A DNA stretch of 45,221 nucleotides from Candidatus Uhrbacteria bacterium (GCA_016188495.1 JACPHU010000025.1:1-45221), one strand, 5' to 3'; shown: positions 32,981 through 40,996, counted from the first letter of the stretch. The notes: generated by a model not told the origin, from the letters alone. Made by a program: numbers and translations.

Positions 32981-33742
32981 ATGTCGATGGATTTTGTAAA
33001 ACTTTTGACGGAACTTGGACTTACGCCTACCGAAACTCGTGTGTATCTTTCTTCGTTAAAACTCGGGCCAACGTCTGTGCAGGAAATTGCCAAACGGGCC
33101 AAACTTTCTCGAACTGCTACCTATGACGTGATCGCTCAGCTTCAAGAGCGCGGACTCATGTCCACGTTTGAACGAGGAAAGAAAAAGTTTTTTAGTGCGG
33201 AAGATCCTGAGCGGGCCGTTGCGTATTTTAAAGGCCGTGTTCATGACTTGGAGGAGCGGATTGAGACGTTTACACGCTCTCTTTCAGAAATGAAAATGAT
33301 GGCAGGAGGGGAGCGTCCGACGGTTCGTTTTTTTGAAGGCCAAGAAGCATTGCATGCGCTTTTTTCAGATTTAGTTTCTACGCATCCGCGAGAACTTCTT
33401 GAGTTATCAAATGTCGATGAGGCATACACTCAACTTGATCAACGCGTGTTGCTGGAGGCTCGCAAAGCATTGGATGAATCAAGAGTAAAAATTAAAATGC
33501 TTCACCGTGGGGAACTGCGTAATCCTCGTAAGGGAGCGGAATATTGTCGTTTACTTCCAGAGTTTGGGGATTTTTCCGGCGAGATTTGGGTTTACGAAAA
33601 TCGGGTGGCGTTTGTAGAGTTTGTCGGAAAAATGGTCACCGTCATCATCGAAAGTAAGATTTTCGCGGATATGGGCCGCGTCTTATTTAACGCCGCTTGG
33701 GCGGTGTGTCGAGCTGATCCTTATAGAAAGATGAAGGAATGA
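32981..33742 (+). CDS. TrmB-like transcriptional regulator
   Basis: The 253-aa protein begins with a winged helix of the TrmB type: LGLTPTETRVYLSSLKLGPT, SVQEIAKRAKLSRTATYDVI, QLQERGLMSTFERGKKKFFS (residues 10-70). A coiled helix follows (VHDLEERIETFTRSLSEM), then an effector-like domain (RPTVRFFEGQEALHALFSDL, ELLELSNVDE). TrmB proteins regulate sugar or general metabolism in archaea, and similar proteins are common in CPR genomes, where their ligands are unknown. It stands alone, with its own promoter and terminator. Confidence 0.85.
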   Translation: MSMDFVKLLTELGLTPTETRVYLSSLKLGPTSVQEIAKRAKLSRTATYDVIAQLQERGLMSTFERGKKKFFSAEDPERAVAYFKGRVHDLEERIETFTRSLSEMKMMAGGERPTVRFFEGQEALHALFSDLVSTHPRELLELSNVDEAYTQLDQRVLLEARKALDESRVKIKMLHRGELRNPRKGAEYCRLLPEFGDFSGEIWVYENRVAFVEFVGKMVTVIIESKIFADMGRVLFNAAWAVCRADPYRKMKE

Positions 33743-33794
33743 TTTTCGCATCTACGAAGAGGTGTGTAATCGAATACAGAAATGATCAAGTATT

Positions 33795-33825
33795 AAAAAA
33801 ACTCATCGATTTGATGAGTTTTTTG
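33795..33825 (+). terminator. Terminator of the TrmB-like gene
   Basis: aaaaaactcatc-gattt-gatgagtttttt. Confidence 0.85.
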
Positions 33826-33830
33826 GTGCC

Positions 33831-33963
33831 ATAGGAGTAGGTGTCTGTGCATGGCGGGACAGCCTCCGTGACGCCGAATTCGGTCTCTCCTCCGCTTAGT
33901 CCTGATCGCCTTTGTCACGTTGTTCGCGGACGACGTGATGTATTCCTCTTGAAATACTCCTAT
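33831..33963. ncRNA. Candidate structured RNA element, about 133 nt
   Basis: There is no convincing gene between 33830 and 34021. The stretch is closed by a 9-bp helix (ataggagta with tactcctat) and holds ccgaattcgg, a ggcg...cgcc hairpin around ggacagcctccgtga, and a strong hairpin cacgttgttc-gc-ggacgacgtg (33916-33937). It lies just after a terminator and is followed by a T run at 34015. Neither promoter nor strand is clear. Confidence 0.35.
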
Positions 33964-34021
33964 CGCTACGATTCATTCACCAGAGTCGATTCAACATCGA
34001 TGATGACGGGTGGATTTTTTG

Positions 34022-34375
34022 TTAACGTTCAGTCATCTCAAGATAAATTTTTTCTACTTCCGCAACGACCCCTTCTTCTAAAGGATCACGATGTTCGTAA
34101 GGTAAAAATTTTTCAAGATTTTCATGACAGATCGATCCATTTGATTCATAACGACTCGACATAAAGACATGCACTCGCTCAAAAAAACTTTTCCAACTCT
34201 CTCTCACATTGAGTTCTGAACGTTGGCGGCTTGTCTGCATAGCAGGATCAAATACGTTGTCAAAATTTCCCAAAACACCATTGAGAGCATTCCCGCAAAA
34301 ATCCATAAACCGATCTCGAGCACTTTCGATTTCTTCTTTTGGTAGTTTTCTCTCTTGAGATGAAATCTCTTTCAT
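34022..34375 (-). CDS. Hypothetical protein, 117 aa
   Basis: Unrecognised. The product (start MKEISSQERKLPKEEIESAR) is acidic and predicted to be mostly helical, with FMDFCGNALNGVLGNFDNVF in the middle and EEGVVAEVEKIYLEMTER at the end. It has no signal peptide. It lies 23 bp downstream of the RelE-like toxin on the same strand and may be transcribed with the toxin-antitoxin pair. Confidence 0.5.
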   Translation of the reverse strand: MKEISSQERKLPKEEIESARDRFMDFCGNALNGVLGNFDNVFDPAMQTSRQRSELNVRESWKSFFERVHVFMSSRYESNGSICHENLEKFLPYEHRDPLEEGVVAEVEKIYLEMTER

Positions 34376-34398
34376 AAAAAAATAATTCGCTGTGAATA

Positions 34399-34671
34399 CT
34401 ACATTGATCTATAAATATCGTGTTGACCGATTGATAAAAAAACAAGATCCCCGTTTTCCATCCGTTCAAAAATGATTCGTACGTTCATAGTGACTGATAT
34501 GGACCAAAGTCCGCTTAAGCGACCTCTGAGCGGATGTAATCGTAAGGATGAATGAAGTGGATTGATCCGAAATCGTTTCTCAACTTCAATAGCTCTTTTT
34601 TGAATTGATTGGTTGAGTTTTTTGAATTCTTTTACAAATTTCGGATGATAAAGAACTGTCTGCACAATCAT
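34399..34671 (-). CDS. RelE/YafQ-type toxin (mRNA interferase)
   Basis: A 90-aa protein with the RelE/ParE fold: MIVQTVLYHPKFVKEFKKLN start, QKRAIEVEKRFRINPLHSSL, LHPLRGRLSGLWSISVTMNV and VRIIFERMENGDLVFLSIGQ, ending HDIYR. RelE-type toxins cut mRNA in the ribosomal A site; the YafQ-like pattern H...LRG...W...Y/R with a C-terminal HDxY fits this. The start ATG at 34671 lies 2 nt after the antitoxin stop (TGA-T-ATG), typical for such pairs; the longer track start would overlap the antitoxin gene. Confidence 0.85.
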   Translation of the reverse strand: MIVQTVLYHPKFVKEFKKLNQSIQKRAIEVEKRFRINPLHSSLRLHPLRGRLSGLWSISVTMNVRIIFERMENGDLVFLSIGQHDIYRSM

Positions 34672-34672
34672 A

Positions 34673-34906
34673 TCATTCCAAAAAATCCGCAATTGATTTT
34701 GCTTTTATAAGCTTATGTGTTTTATGTAATGTGGTTGTTTCTTTGGATCGTTGAACGAGTTCATCTTCACTAATAAGTGCTTGATCGTCTTGTAACAAAA
34801 GAAAGCGGAGATAATCGCTTAGTGTGCGAAAACCACGGGCTCGTGCCAATATTCGAGCCTTTTCTGCTTCCATTTTTGGAACAGAAAGAGAAATAGTCGT
34901 ACGCAT
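34673..34906 (-). CDS. Ribbon-helix-helix antitoxin
   Basis: A 77-aa partner of the downstream toxin. The N terminus MRTTISLSVPKMEAEKARIL has the short beta strand of the MetJ/Arc (RHH) fold, followed by two helices (ARILARARGFRTLSDYLRFL). The C-terminal half (SEDELVQRSKETTTLHKTHK) would wrap the toxin. RHH antitoxins bind operators in their own promoter as toxin-antitoxin complexes. It is the first gene of the pair. Confidence 0.85.
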   Translation of the reverse strand: MRTTISLSVPKMEAEKARILARARGFRTLSDYLRFLLLQDDQALISEDELVQRSKETTTLHKTHKLIKAKSIADFLE

Positions 34907-35178
34907 AAGAAAAAATGATGATTGATTAGGATTTTCTCAATTGGATGCAGAGCGCGAAGAAATTGAGGCTTTTTGTGAGCTGTATTCACATACAGTGACC
35001 CTTCAATAAATTCAGGGTCAATCTGAACTTGTTGAAGATTGAACAAAAAACGTAGATTTCGACAAAGCTATGCACCAAGTGAGAAAGTCCTATTGATATT
35101 AAAATCTTAATACAAGCAGAATCGTTCGTCAAAAATTGAACCAACATTGACTCTAGTCGACGATGGTTCAATTTCAAA
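34907..35178. other. Gene-free stretch upstream of the toxin-antitoxin pair
   Basis: It holds the TA promoter region and two inverted repeats: tgaccct-tcaataaattc-agggtca near 34996-35020 and aaattgaacca/tggttcaattt (35133-35143 with 35164-35174). The first could be an operator for the RHH antitoxin. I see no gene. Confidence 0.4.
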
Positions 35179-35210
35179 AACGACTTTCCACAGGAGAGTC
35201 GTTTTTTTCT
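35179..35210 (+). terminator. Terminator-like hairpin
   Basis: aacgactttcc-aca-ggagagtcgtttttttctttt. It may end a transcript reading in from the left, or (A-rich on its 5' side) one from the right. Confidence 0.65.
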
Positions 35211-35228
35211 TTTACTCGTCTATAATTT

Positions 35229-35355
35229 GGTGAATGGCGAAACTCGATGAGATTGCGGTGCACGGGCTGCCGAGCTTCGCGAACCCTATTCATATAGGGA
35301 GAGTGGAGTCGGCGGGTGCCCGTAAGCCGCAAGATCGCGAGTTTCGACATTCACC
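35229..35355. repeat. Palindromic repeat element, copy 1
   Basis: A 127-bp imperfect palindrome with outer arms ggtgaatggcgaaactcg/cgagtttcgacattcacc and centre ccctat-tcat-ataggg. In inverse orientation it is the same family as 38391-38517: gaaactcgcgatcttg, ccactctccctat and caatctcatcgagtttcg are conserved, while the middle arms differ but remain paired. Confidence 0.8.
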
Positions 35356-35357
35356 GT

Positions 35358-35363
35358 TATAAT
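35358..35363 (+). promoter_or_regulatory. -10 box of the DHH-motif gene
   Basis: TATAAT, 8 nt, ATG at 35372. It sits 3 bp after the palindromic repeat, so the repeat occupies the -35 region. Confidence 0.5.
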
Positions 35364-35371
35364 GACTTTGT

Positions 35372-36232
35372 ATGGCTTACCACAAGACTGTGTTGATTAT
35401 TCCGCCAAACGACGCTGAGGCTGTTATGATCTGTCAATTAGCCCAAAAGCTTGGACTTCCCGTGATTGAATCCAAACAACACCATGGAGCCTCGTTGGAT
35501 AAAGGTCATGATTATGTGAAAGAGGTGACTAAAGGTGGATACACCCAAGTGATTATTGTAGAAATGCCAGGACCCAAAACAGAAGTACGGTTACGCAAGA
35601 GAGGGATTAAGGTTGAGATTATCGATCATCATCATTACACCGGTCTTTCTCGTGCCCATGACAAACAAGGGAAGCTCCTCCCAAGTTCTTTGGAACAGTT
35701 TTTAAAGAAGTTTCGCATTACAGATTCTCGAATGATGGCGTGGGGTTTTACTCCTCGTCTTGTTCGAGGAATTGGCATTCAAGATCGCGGATATGTTTGG
35801 GCTCTGCAGGACGAAGGATATTCTAAAAAAGAAATTAAAGAAGTAATGGCGTTTCACGATCAGCTTATCGCCCACCTTCAAGATCCTAAAAAGGAACAGC
35901 GCAAAAAACGTCTCGCTCAGCGAGCATGGGAGCGTAGAAAAAAGTGGGGAGAGTTTTGGGTTGTCAGCACGAAAGCCGATATGCAACTTCGTCCTGCGCT
36001 TTCTCGTATTATCGTAGAACAAGTGGGAAAGCCCGTTTCTCTTATCATTTTGGAATACGGACGAGGATTGGTGTATGTTCAAGAATCTCCGTATGCTCTT
36101 CATCTGTTCGAACGTTTCGGTGGGTTTACCTTTGGATTAGACCGAAATTGGGGCCACCGAAACGAGTCAGGACAAAAGGTTTTGTTATCGGATATTAAGA
36201 AAGCGATTGAGGTTGTTCAAGAAAAGAAATGA
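35372..36232 (+). CDS. DHH-motif protein of unknown role
   Basis: A 286-aa protein whose N-terminal half looks like a Rossmann-type domain with a DHH-family signature: HKTVLIIPPNDAEAVMICQL, TQVIIVEMPGPKTEVRLRKR, then VEIIDHHHYTGLSRAHDK (DHH at about residues 85-87). DHH proteins (RecJ, NrnA, PPX) are manganese phosphoesterases, but the other metal motifs (DxD, GxD) are not evident. The middle is very basic (QDPKKEQRKKRLAQRAWERR), and the end (SLIILEYGRGLVYVQESPYA) may be a substrate domain. It overlaps the following Smr gene by 4 nt. I would call it a DHH-related nuclease or phosphodiesterase at most. Confidence 0.6.
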   Translation: MAYHKTVLIIPPNDAEAVMICQLAQKLGLPVIESKQHHGASLDKGHDYVKEVTKGGYTQVIIVEMPGPKTEVRLRKRGIKVEIIDHHHYTGLSRAHDKQGKLLPSSLEQFLKKFRITDSRMMAWGFTPRLVRGIGIQDRGYVWALQDEGYSKKEIKEVMAFHDQLIAHLQDPKKEQRKKRLAQRAWERRKKWGEFWVVSTKADMQLRPALSRIIVEQVGKPVSLIILEYGRGLVYVQESPYALHLFERFGGFTFGLDRNWGHRNESGQKVLLSDIKKAIEVVQEKK

Positions 36233-36573
36233 GATGTATGAAGGAAAAGAAAAACATATCTCCTCCTGAAGCCAACAAACACCAAGAACAGGAAATCTTG
36301 ATTTTTTCGGCCGAACTAGGCACACCTCCGCAGATCGATCTTCATGCAAATGATGCACACGAAGCTTGTGGGGCCGTGGATCGTTTTTTAAACGATCAGT
36401 TTATGGCAGGAGAGCGTGTTGGAAAGATTATTCACGGTCGAGGAACAGGAAAGTTGCGCGAGGCTGTTCATCACCTCTTACAAGATCATCCCTTGGTTGA
36501 ATATTATCGCGATGCGCAAGCGCTCCACGCGGTCGGAGGGGTGACATACGTCGTGTTAAGCAGGAAAGCATAA
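36229..36573 (+). CDS. Smr-domain protein
   Basis: A small MutS-related domain (114 aa): QIDLHANDAHEACGAVDRFL, then KIIHGRGTGKLREAVHHLLQ, and HAVGGVTYVVL at the end. The conserved LH and HGxGxG match nuclease-type Smr domains, which nick branched DNA or cleave RNA; ribosome-associated mRNA cleavage is also known for the family. The ATG overlaps the DHH-motif gene stop (ATGA), so the two are translationally coupled. An alternative ATG three codons in (MKEKKNI) is possible. Confidence 0.88.
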   Translation: MRCMKEKKNISPPEANKHQEQEILIFSAELGTPPQIDLHANDAHEACGAVDRFLNDQFMAGERVGKIIHGRGTGKLREAVHHLLQDHPLVEYYRDAQALHAVGGVTYVVLSRKA

Positions 36574-36575
36574 AT

Positions 36576-37160
36576 ATGCGACCTATTCTTATTGGACTTG
36601 CCGGACTCTCTGGTGCAGGAAAATCGACACTTGCCGATCACTTGGAAACGCAAGGCGGTGTGAAGCGGTTTCGTTTTGATGCGTATTATAAAACACAGGA
36701 AGATTGCCCAAAATTGGCTGATGGCCGTTCGCATTGGGATTTGCCGGAGAGTTTGTATTTGGATGAGGTCTATCAAGCATTGGAGGAATTACGAGAAGGA
36801 AACGATATTTTTCTCCCTCTGTATAACCGTCGACTCTGCCGTCGTACAGGAAGTTTATTATTTAAGATTGCCCCCGTTGTTTTTGTTGAGGGACTGCAGC
36901 TTTTTTCTGATCCGCGCATTCGCCAGCTTTTTGATTTGCGTTTGTGGCTGGATGTAGATGAACAAACCGCTCTTGCTCGTCGTTTGGAACGTCAGCCTCA
37001 ATATGACGTGGAGTATCATCGGGCCGTTGCTCTTCCTGCTCAGCGTGAGATCGTGGTTCCTCTCAAAAAATATGCCCACGCCATTATTGATGGATCTGCG
37101 TCCATCCGAGAGGTTTCATCGGCGACAGATAAACTGATTCACACATTCCTTGGGGTTTAG
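36576..37160 (+). CDS. Uridine kinase-like P-loop kinase
   Basis: A 194-aa kinase of the uridine kinase/phosphoribulokinase type. Walker A is LAGLSGAGKSTLADHL (about residues 8-23), then KRFRFDAYYKTQEDCPKL (the substrate-binding FDxYY of uridine kinases), SHWDLPESL, YNRRLCRRTG, VFVEGLQLFSD (Walker B-like) and a lid with ALARRLERQ. Uridine kinases phosphorylate uridine and cytidine at the 5' hydroxyl. It starts 2 bp after the Smr gene, so the first three genes here are one transcript. Confidence 0.82.
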   Translation: MRPILIGLAGLSGAGKSTLADHLETQGGVKRFRFDAYYKTQEDCPKLADGRSHWDLPESLYLDEVYQALEELREGNDIFLPLYNRRLCRRTGSLLFKIAPVVFVEGLQLFSDPRIRQLFDLRLWLDVDEQTALARRLERQPQYDVEYHRAVALPAQREIVVPLKKYAHAIIDGSASIREVSSATDKLIHTFLGV

Positions 37161-37178
37161 AACAAGTTCACGTACAAT
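37150..37178 (+). promoter_or_regulatory. Candidate promoter of the HD-domain gene
   Basis: TTGGGG (weak), 17 nt, TACAAT, then 8 nt to the ATG at 37187. It overlaps the end of the kinase gene. Confidence 0.45.
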
Positions 37179-37186
37179 GAATTATT

Positions 37187-38395
37187 ATGTGGAGATTTGA
37201 ATCTGTACACGAACGCTTGCAGACGCGCTCTCTTGATGAAGTGATGAGCTGGGTTGAATGTGACGGACATGTATCTTCGCATGCACAATCTCTTATCGGC
37301 GCTGCTGCAGCGCAAGAACCGCTCATTGCACAGAGTTTAAAAACTCCTCAGGATATTCGCTACCATGCGGAAGGTCCTGTTTTGCATGATCATCTTCGAC
37401 TCATGCTCGCCTTTTTATTTGCTGTTGTCGAAGAAAAAATTCACTTGATTGATATTGAAGAATTCCGTCGGCTTAAAGGGTACGAAGGGGAGATTGAGGA
37501 GCTTGAAGAACTGTTAAAAGAGAAAGTGTCTTTTTTTCAAGTATTTATTTTGTGTCATGATGCTGCCAAATGGCCATCTGTAAGTTTCACCTCTCGAAAA
37601 GGCTCTAAGGGTGAATCTCTTGGATTTCAAACACCCAGAGCTCACATGTACGATCAAGCCGTTCCAGAGCGCATGAAGCGATTGAATGATTATTTAAAAC
37701 TCTATCAAGAGTTTTCTACAGGACAAGAAAAAGATTCAGATCGAGAAACGCAATCACATTTTTATCTGACCTATGGCATCGATGTGCACTATCCACATCA
37801 CGCCAGAAAAATTCACGCGCCTGTTTTTGAAGCGTTGCTAACGCGTTTTTCTCAAGCTCATCAACTCCCTTCCCGAGATCAAGAGATGTTGGCAGATTTG
37901 ATTGCCCATCACATGGAATTTGGAGCGGATTTTTTGCAAGTGCGTCCATCGCGTATTGAACGGTATGTTCATTTGTCCTCTCGCAGAGGCTATGATGCTG
38001 ATGATTTTATCGATCTTCTTCAAGGTTGTCTTTTGTTAGATCATGTCGTTGGATCCAAACGTTTAAACCCTCATGGATATTGGCACGATCCTTCCTCGTT
38101 GATCCATTGTCTCAAAAGCGAGCATGATTACGCTCCACATCGTCGCGCGCAAAAAGAGTTAGAGCGGGAAAATCGTGAAAAAAAAGAACGTCTTCAACTC
38201 TTTAAGGAAGCTGGACTGGATGGAGTTGCGTTAATGGATTTGCTAGAAATGGATCCAGGACCCGAATTCGGATTGATGTTGCGCCGTATCCATGCCGCCA
38301 TTTTAGGCCAAGGGGATTTACCCAAATTTAACGAGAAGATCGATCAAGAATTAGAAACACGCATTACCACTGTTTATCAAAAAATGTTTTTGTGA
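37187..38395 (+). CDS. HD-domain phosphohydrolase, distantly tRNA nucleotidyltransferase-like
   Basis: A 402-aa protein with an HD-type metal site spread over the chain: YHAEGPVLHDHLRLMLAFLF, QVFILCHDAAKWPS (HD at about residue 123), and ADLIAHHMEFGADFL (about 241). The segment LLEMDPGPEFGLMLRRIHAA near the end resembles the GPEIGxxLR region of CCA-adding enzymes, but the nucleotidyltransferase head is absent. HD proteins hydrolyse phosphate esters of nucleotides or RNA ends; the substrate is unknown. The stop codon lies inside the first arm of a palindromic repeat. Confidence 0.65.
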   Translation: MWRFESVHERLQTRSLDEVMSWVECDGHVSSHAQSLIGAAAAQEPLIAQSLKTPQDIRYHAEGPVLHDHLRLMLAFLFAVVEEKIHLIDIEEFRRLKGYEGEIEELEELLKEKVSFFQVFILCHDAAKWPSVSFTSRKGSKGESLGFQTPRAHMYDQAVPERMKRLNDYLKLYQEFSTGQEKDSDRETQSHFYLTYGIDVHYPHHARKIHAPVFEALLTRFSQAHQLPSRDQEMLADLIAHHMEFGADFLQVRPSRIERYVHLSSRRGYDADDFIDLLQGCLLLDHVVGSKRLNPHGYWHDPSSLIHCLKSEHDYAPHRRAQKELERENREKKERLQLFKEAGLDGVALMDLLEMDPGPEFGLMLRRIHAAILGQGDLPKFNEKIDQELETRITTVYQKMFL

Positions 38396-38517
38396 ATTAC
38401 GAAACTCGCGATCTTGATGTTTTCAGGCGCCCGTCGACCCCACTCTCCCTATTCTGATAGGGTTCGTGGGGCTCGACAGCCCGAAAACATCAATCTCATC
38501 GAGTTTCGTAATTCACA
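38391..38517. repeat. Palindromic repeat element, copy 2
   Basis: Perfect outer arms tgtgaattacgaaactcg/cgagtttcgtaattcaca, middle arms gatgttttc/gaaaacatc, and centre ccctat-tctg-ataggg. It belongs to the same family as 35229-35355, in opposite orientation. Its left end contains the stop codon (TGA at 38393) of the HD-domain gene, and ruvA starts 20 bp after its right end. Confidence 0.85.
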
Positions 38518-38536
38518 ACCTCAAGGAGATTAAATT

Positions 38537-39085
38537 ATGATGGCGTTTATTCAAGGAACAGTTCTACATCAGGGTCTGGGATATCTTCTTGTAGAGTGCG
38601 GGGGAATCGGCTACAAAATTACGCTCCCAGAGACGGTTGCCTACTCTATTCAACAGCAAGTAACTTTTTTTCTTCACGAAGTTTTGCGTGACAATGAACG
38701 GGAGTTATTCGGTTTTGCCTCCATTGCACAGCTCGAATTATTCTGGAAACTCATTGCTGTGTCGGGAGTGGGACCGCGCAGCGGACAGAAAATCGTTTTT
38801 TCTGATCAGACCGACCATATTAAAGCAAAGATTATGGCAGGGGATGTTGTTTCATTGACTCATGTTCCTGGGATTGGAAAAAAGACCGCGCAAAAAATCA
38901 TTCTTGAACTCAAAGGTGCTTTGGCAGAAGAGCCAATGGCTTCTTCGGCAGATTTGGATGCGGTGGAAGCTCTTATCGGATTGGGTTATTCACGACGCGA
39001 CGCTCAAGCGGCTCTTTTGGAATTGGATGATCTGGATACAGAAAGCCGCATTCGGGCAGCGCTCAAACGATTGAGTCATTCTTAG
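38537..39085 (+). CDS. ruvA: Holliday junction DNA helicase subunit RuvA
   Basis: RuvA (182 aa) holds Holliday junctions as a tetramer so that RuvB can drive branch migration. The N-terminal OB fold is MAFIQGTVLHQGLGYLLVEC to about residue 64, two helix-hairpin-helix motifs follow (AVSGVGPRSGQKIV, HVPGIGKKTAQKIILELKG), and the C-terminal three-helix domain is DAVEALIGLGYSRRDAQAAL. A Shine-Dalgarno sequence (aaggag) precedes two adjacent ATGs; either may be used. RuvB and RuvC are not in the window. The next gene follows after 12 bp and is probably cotranscribed. Confidence 0.95.
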   Translation: MMAFIQGTVLHQGLGYLLVECGGIGYKITLPETVAYSIQQQVTFFLHEVLRDNERELFGFASIAQLELFWKLIAVSGVGPRSGQKIVFSDQTDHIKAKIMAGDVVSLTHVPGIGKKTAQKIILELKGALAEEPMASSADLDAVEALIGLGYSRRDAQAALLELDDLDTESRIRAALKRLSHS

Positions 39086-39097
39086 TGGAACAAATGT

Positions 39098-40957
39098 ATG
39101 AAAGGCGAATTTTCTCATGAATCGACACATGAATCAGTCCTCTCTAAAGAACGGAAGGAATCTTCTGTTTTTTTGACTCATAAAGAGATGTATCAACTCT
39201 CCGGGGACCCCGAACTTACACAGAGAGATTTAGAACGATACGAAGACAGTAACAATGAATTGATCGATGTTCTTCCAAAAGTGATTACAGGAATTTTTGA
39301 GAATGAAGATCCTTTTGTTGGTTTGAGTGTCGCTGATCTTATTCCTGAGACCCCAAAGAAAGATCAGAAGGCATTAAGAGAACAGCTTCTTACTCTTGTT
39401 GAAAAAGGATTGAATAAAGAGGATGGCATCTCATCATGCAGGCGTGCTATTGAACTTATCGATCGGGTTCCTGAAAAAGAACAGGAATCCTTAAAAAGAA
39501 AAGCGGCTTCCATTATCAAAGAATGGATGAGCGATGAAGATCCTTTCGTCAGGATTAATGGGTTAAAACTTATTCCTAAACTGTTAGAGACAGATCGAAC
39601 ACCTTTGATTCAGCAGGGGTTAATGGATGAGAATCTGACTATTCGTTTATCTGCTGTTGAATTTATTTCTCTCGCAGCACAAGAACAACAAGATGAAATG
39701 AAACAAAAGAGTGTTTCGATTATTGAAGAAGGATTAAAAGATGATGATCGTTATTTTTTTGAGTCCGCCCTGAGACTTATTGTTCAAGCTCCGATGCAGG
39801 ATCAAGAACGATTAAGAGAAGAGGTTACATCTAGAATTCGAAAAGTATTGGAGAACACAGATGGTCTTTTTGATCAAAAGGAATATACCATTCAGTTGAT
39901 TCCTCAGGCGGCAAAAAAGGATCAAGAATCATTAAGGCACATAGTGACAGGCTTCGTGCAAAGAGGAATGGATGAAATAAGTATTAATGGTATTAAACGT
40001 GCGATGATGCTTATTCCTGAGGCTGGAAAAAAAGATCAAGAACGATTAAAAAATCAGGCAAAGATGAAGATCCAACAATGGATAGATAAAACACCCTATT
40101 CCATTTGTAGACACGGTTTTGCACTCATTCCTCTTCTCCCGAAGGAAGATCAGGAACCGTTCTTTAATCAGGCCGTTTTTCTTATTAAGCAAGAACTGAA
40201 CGATGAAGATTTTTTCGTACGCTTAGAGGCTGTTGAAGATTTTAATCTTATTCCTCAACCTTATCAGGAACGGTTAAAAGCGCAGGTTCTCTCTATTCTT
40301 GAAGAGGGATTCGCTCACAAGGAAAATTTTATTCAACGTCAGACTTTTGATCTTATACCTCAAGTTCCTCAAAAAGATAGAGAATCATTTAGAAGGTTTT
40401 TTCCTCTACGATTGAAAAAAATTGCTGTACAAACGCCTCTTTATAACCATTATCCAGAATCTTTTTTTCATAAGGCTTTTAGAAAAACTGGATCAGGCAC
40501 GACGCTCCTAGACAAGGTTCCTGGCTCGCAACAAGAAACATTAAAAAATAGGGTGATTATTCGTCATATCGATGCGCTCCCTTATTTTTTCTGGAAAAAA
40601 GTTTATGAAGATGCAGAGTTCTGGAAGGAAAAAGGATTTGATTATGTTCCCGTGGAACCTATTGTGAAGGCTTCCTATAATGAGAAAACTAAAAAATTTG
40701 ATGTTGCAACCCGCGTATTGGTTGGACCATCTGTTAGGATGTGGAAGAGAGAGACGTCTCTTTATACCGAATTTATTGATGGTCAAGTCCAAAAAATACA
40801 ATATTTGCTCGAAGAATTGGGAGTAGAACACGGTCACATTCACGAAGGAAATTTCATCGTCTATTTCGACCGTGATGAGCAAGGGGAACCACTATTAGAC
40901 AAACCACCAAGAGTTTACGTGATTGATTTTGATATGGCTGTTTCTTCGGGGAAGTAA
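39098..40957 (+). CDS. HEAT-repeat protein ending in a kinase-like HGHxHEGN/DFD segment
   Basis: A 619-aa protein I do not recognise as a whole. Residues about 30-450 contain nine or ten helical repeats of the HEAT/armadillo kind with a shared core such as LIPQ-PKKDQE-LR and VRxxxxxLI (for example LIPETPKKDQKALREQLLTL, LIPQVPQKDRESFRRFF). The last 50 residues carry a kinase-like catalytic loop, VEHGHIHEGNFIVYF (about residue 578), and VYVIDFDMAVS (DFD about 609). HGH replaces the usual HGD, so the catalytic Asp is missing, and the chain ends right after the metal loop. A pseudokinase or a phosphate-binding remnant is possible. Confidence 0.72.
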   Translation: MKGEFSHESTHESVLSKERKESSVFLTHKEMYQLSGDPELTQRDLERYEDSNNELIDVLPKVITGIFENEDPFVGLSVADLIPETPKKDQKALREQLLTLVEKGLNKEDGISSCRRAIELIDRVPEKEQESLKRKAASIIKEWMSDEDPFVRINGLKLIPKLLETDRTPLIQQGLMDENLTIRLSAVEFISLAAQEQQDEMKQKSVSIIEEGLKDDDRYFFESALRLIVQAPMQDQERLREEVTSRIRKVLENTDGLFDQKEYTIQLIPQAAKKDQESLRHIVTGFVQRGMDEISINGIKRAMMLIPEAGKKDQERLKNQAKMKIQQWIDKTPYSICRHGFALIPLLPKEDQEPFFNQAVFLIKQELNDEDFFVRLEAVEDFNLIPQPYQERLKAQVLSILEEGFAHKENFIQRQTFDLIPQVPQKDRESFRRFFPLRLKKIAVQTPLYNHYPESFFHKAFRKTGSGTTLLDKVPGSQQETLKNRVIIRHIDALPYFFWKKVYEDAEFWKEKGFDYVPVEPIVKASYNEKTKKFDVATRVLVGPSVRMWKRETSLYTEFIDGQVQKIQYLLEELGVEHGHIHEGNFIVYFDRDEQGEPLLDKPPRVYVIDFDMAVSSGK

Positions 40958-40979
40958 AACAACCTTAAGGTTGTTTTTT
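40957..40979 (+). terminator. Terminator of the ruvA-HEAT unit
   Basis: aacaacc-ttaa-ggttgtttttta directly after the stop codon. Confidence 0.85.
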
Positions 40980-40996
40980 ACTAGGAGGTTTTGTCG

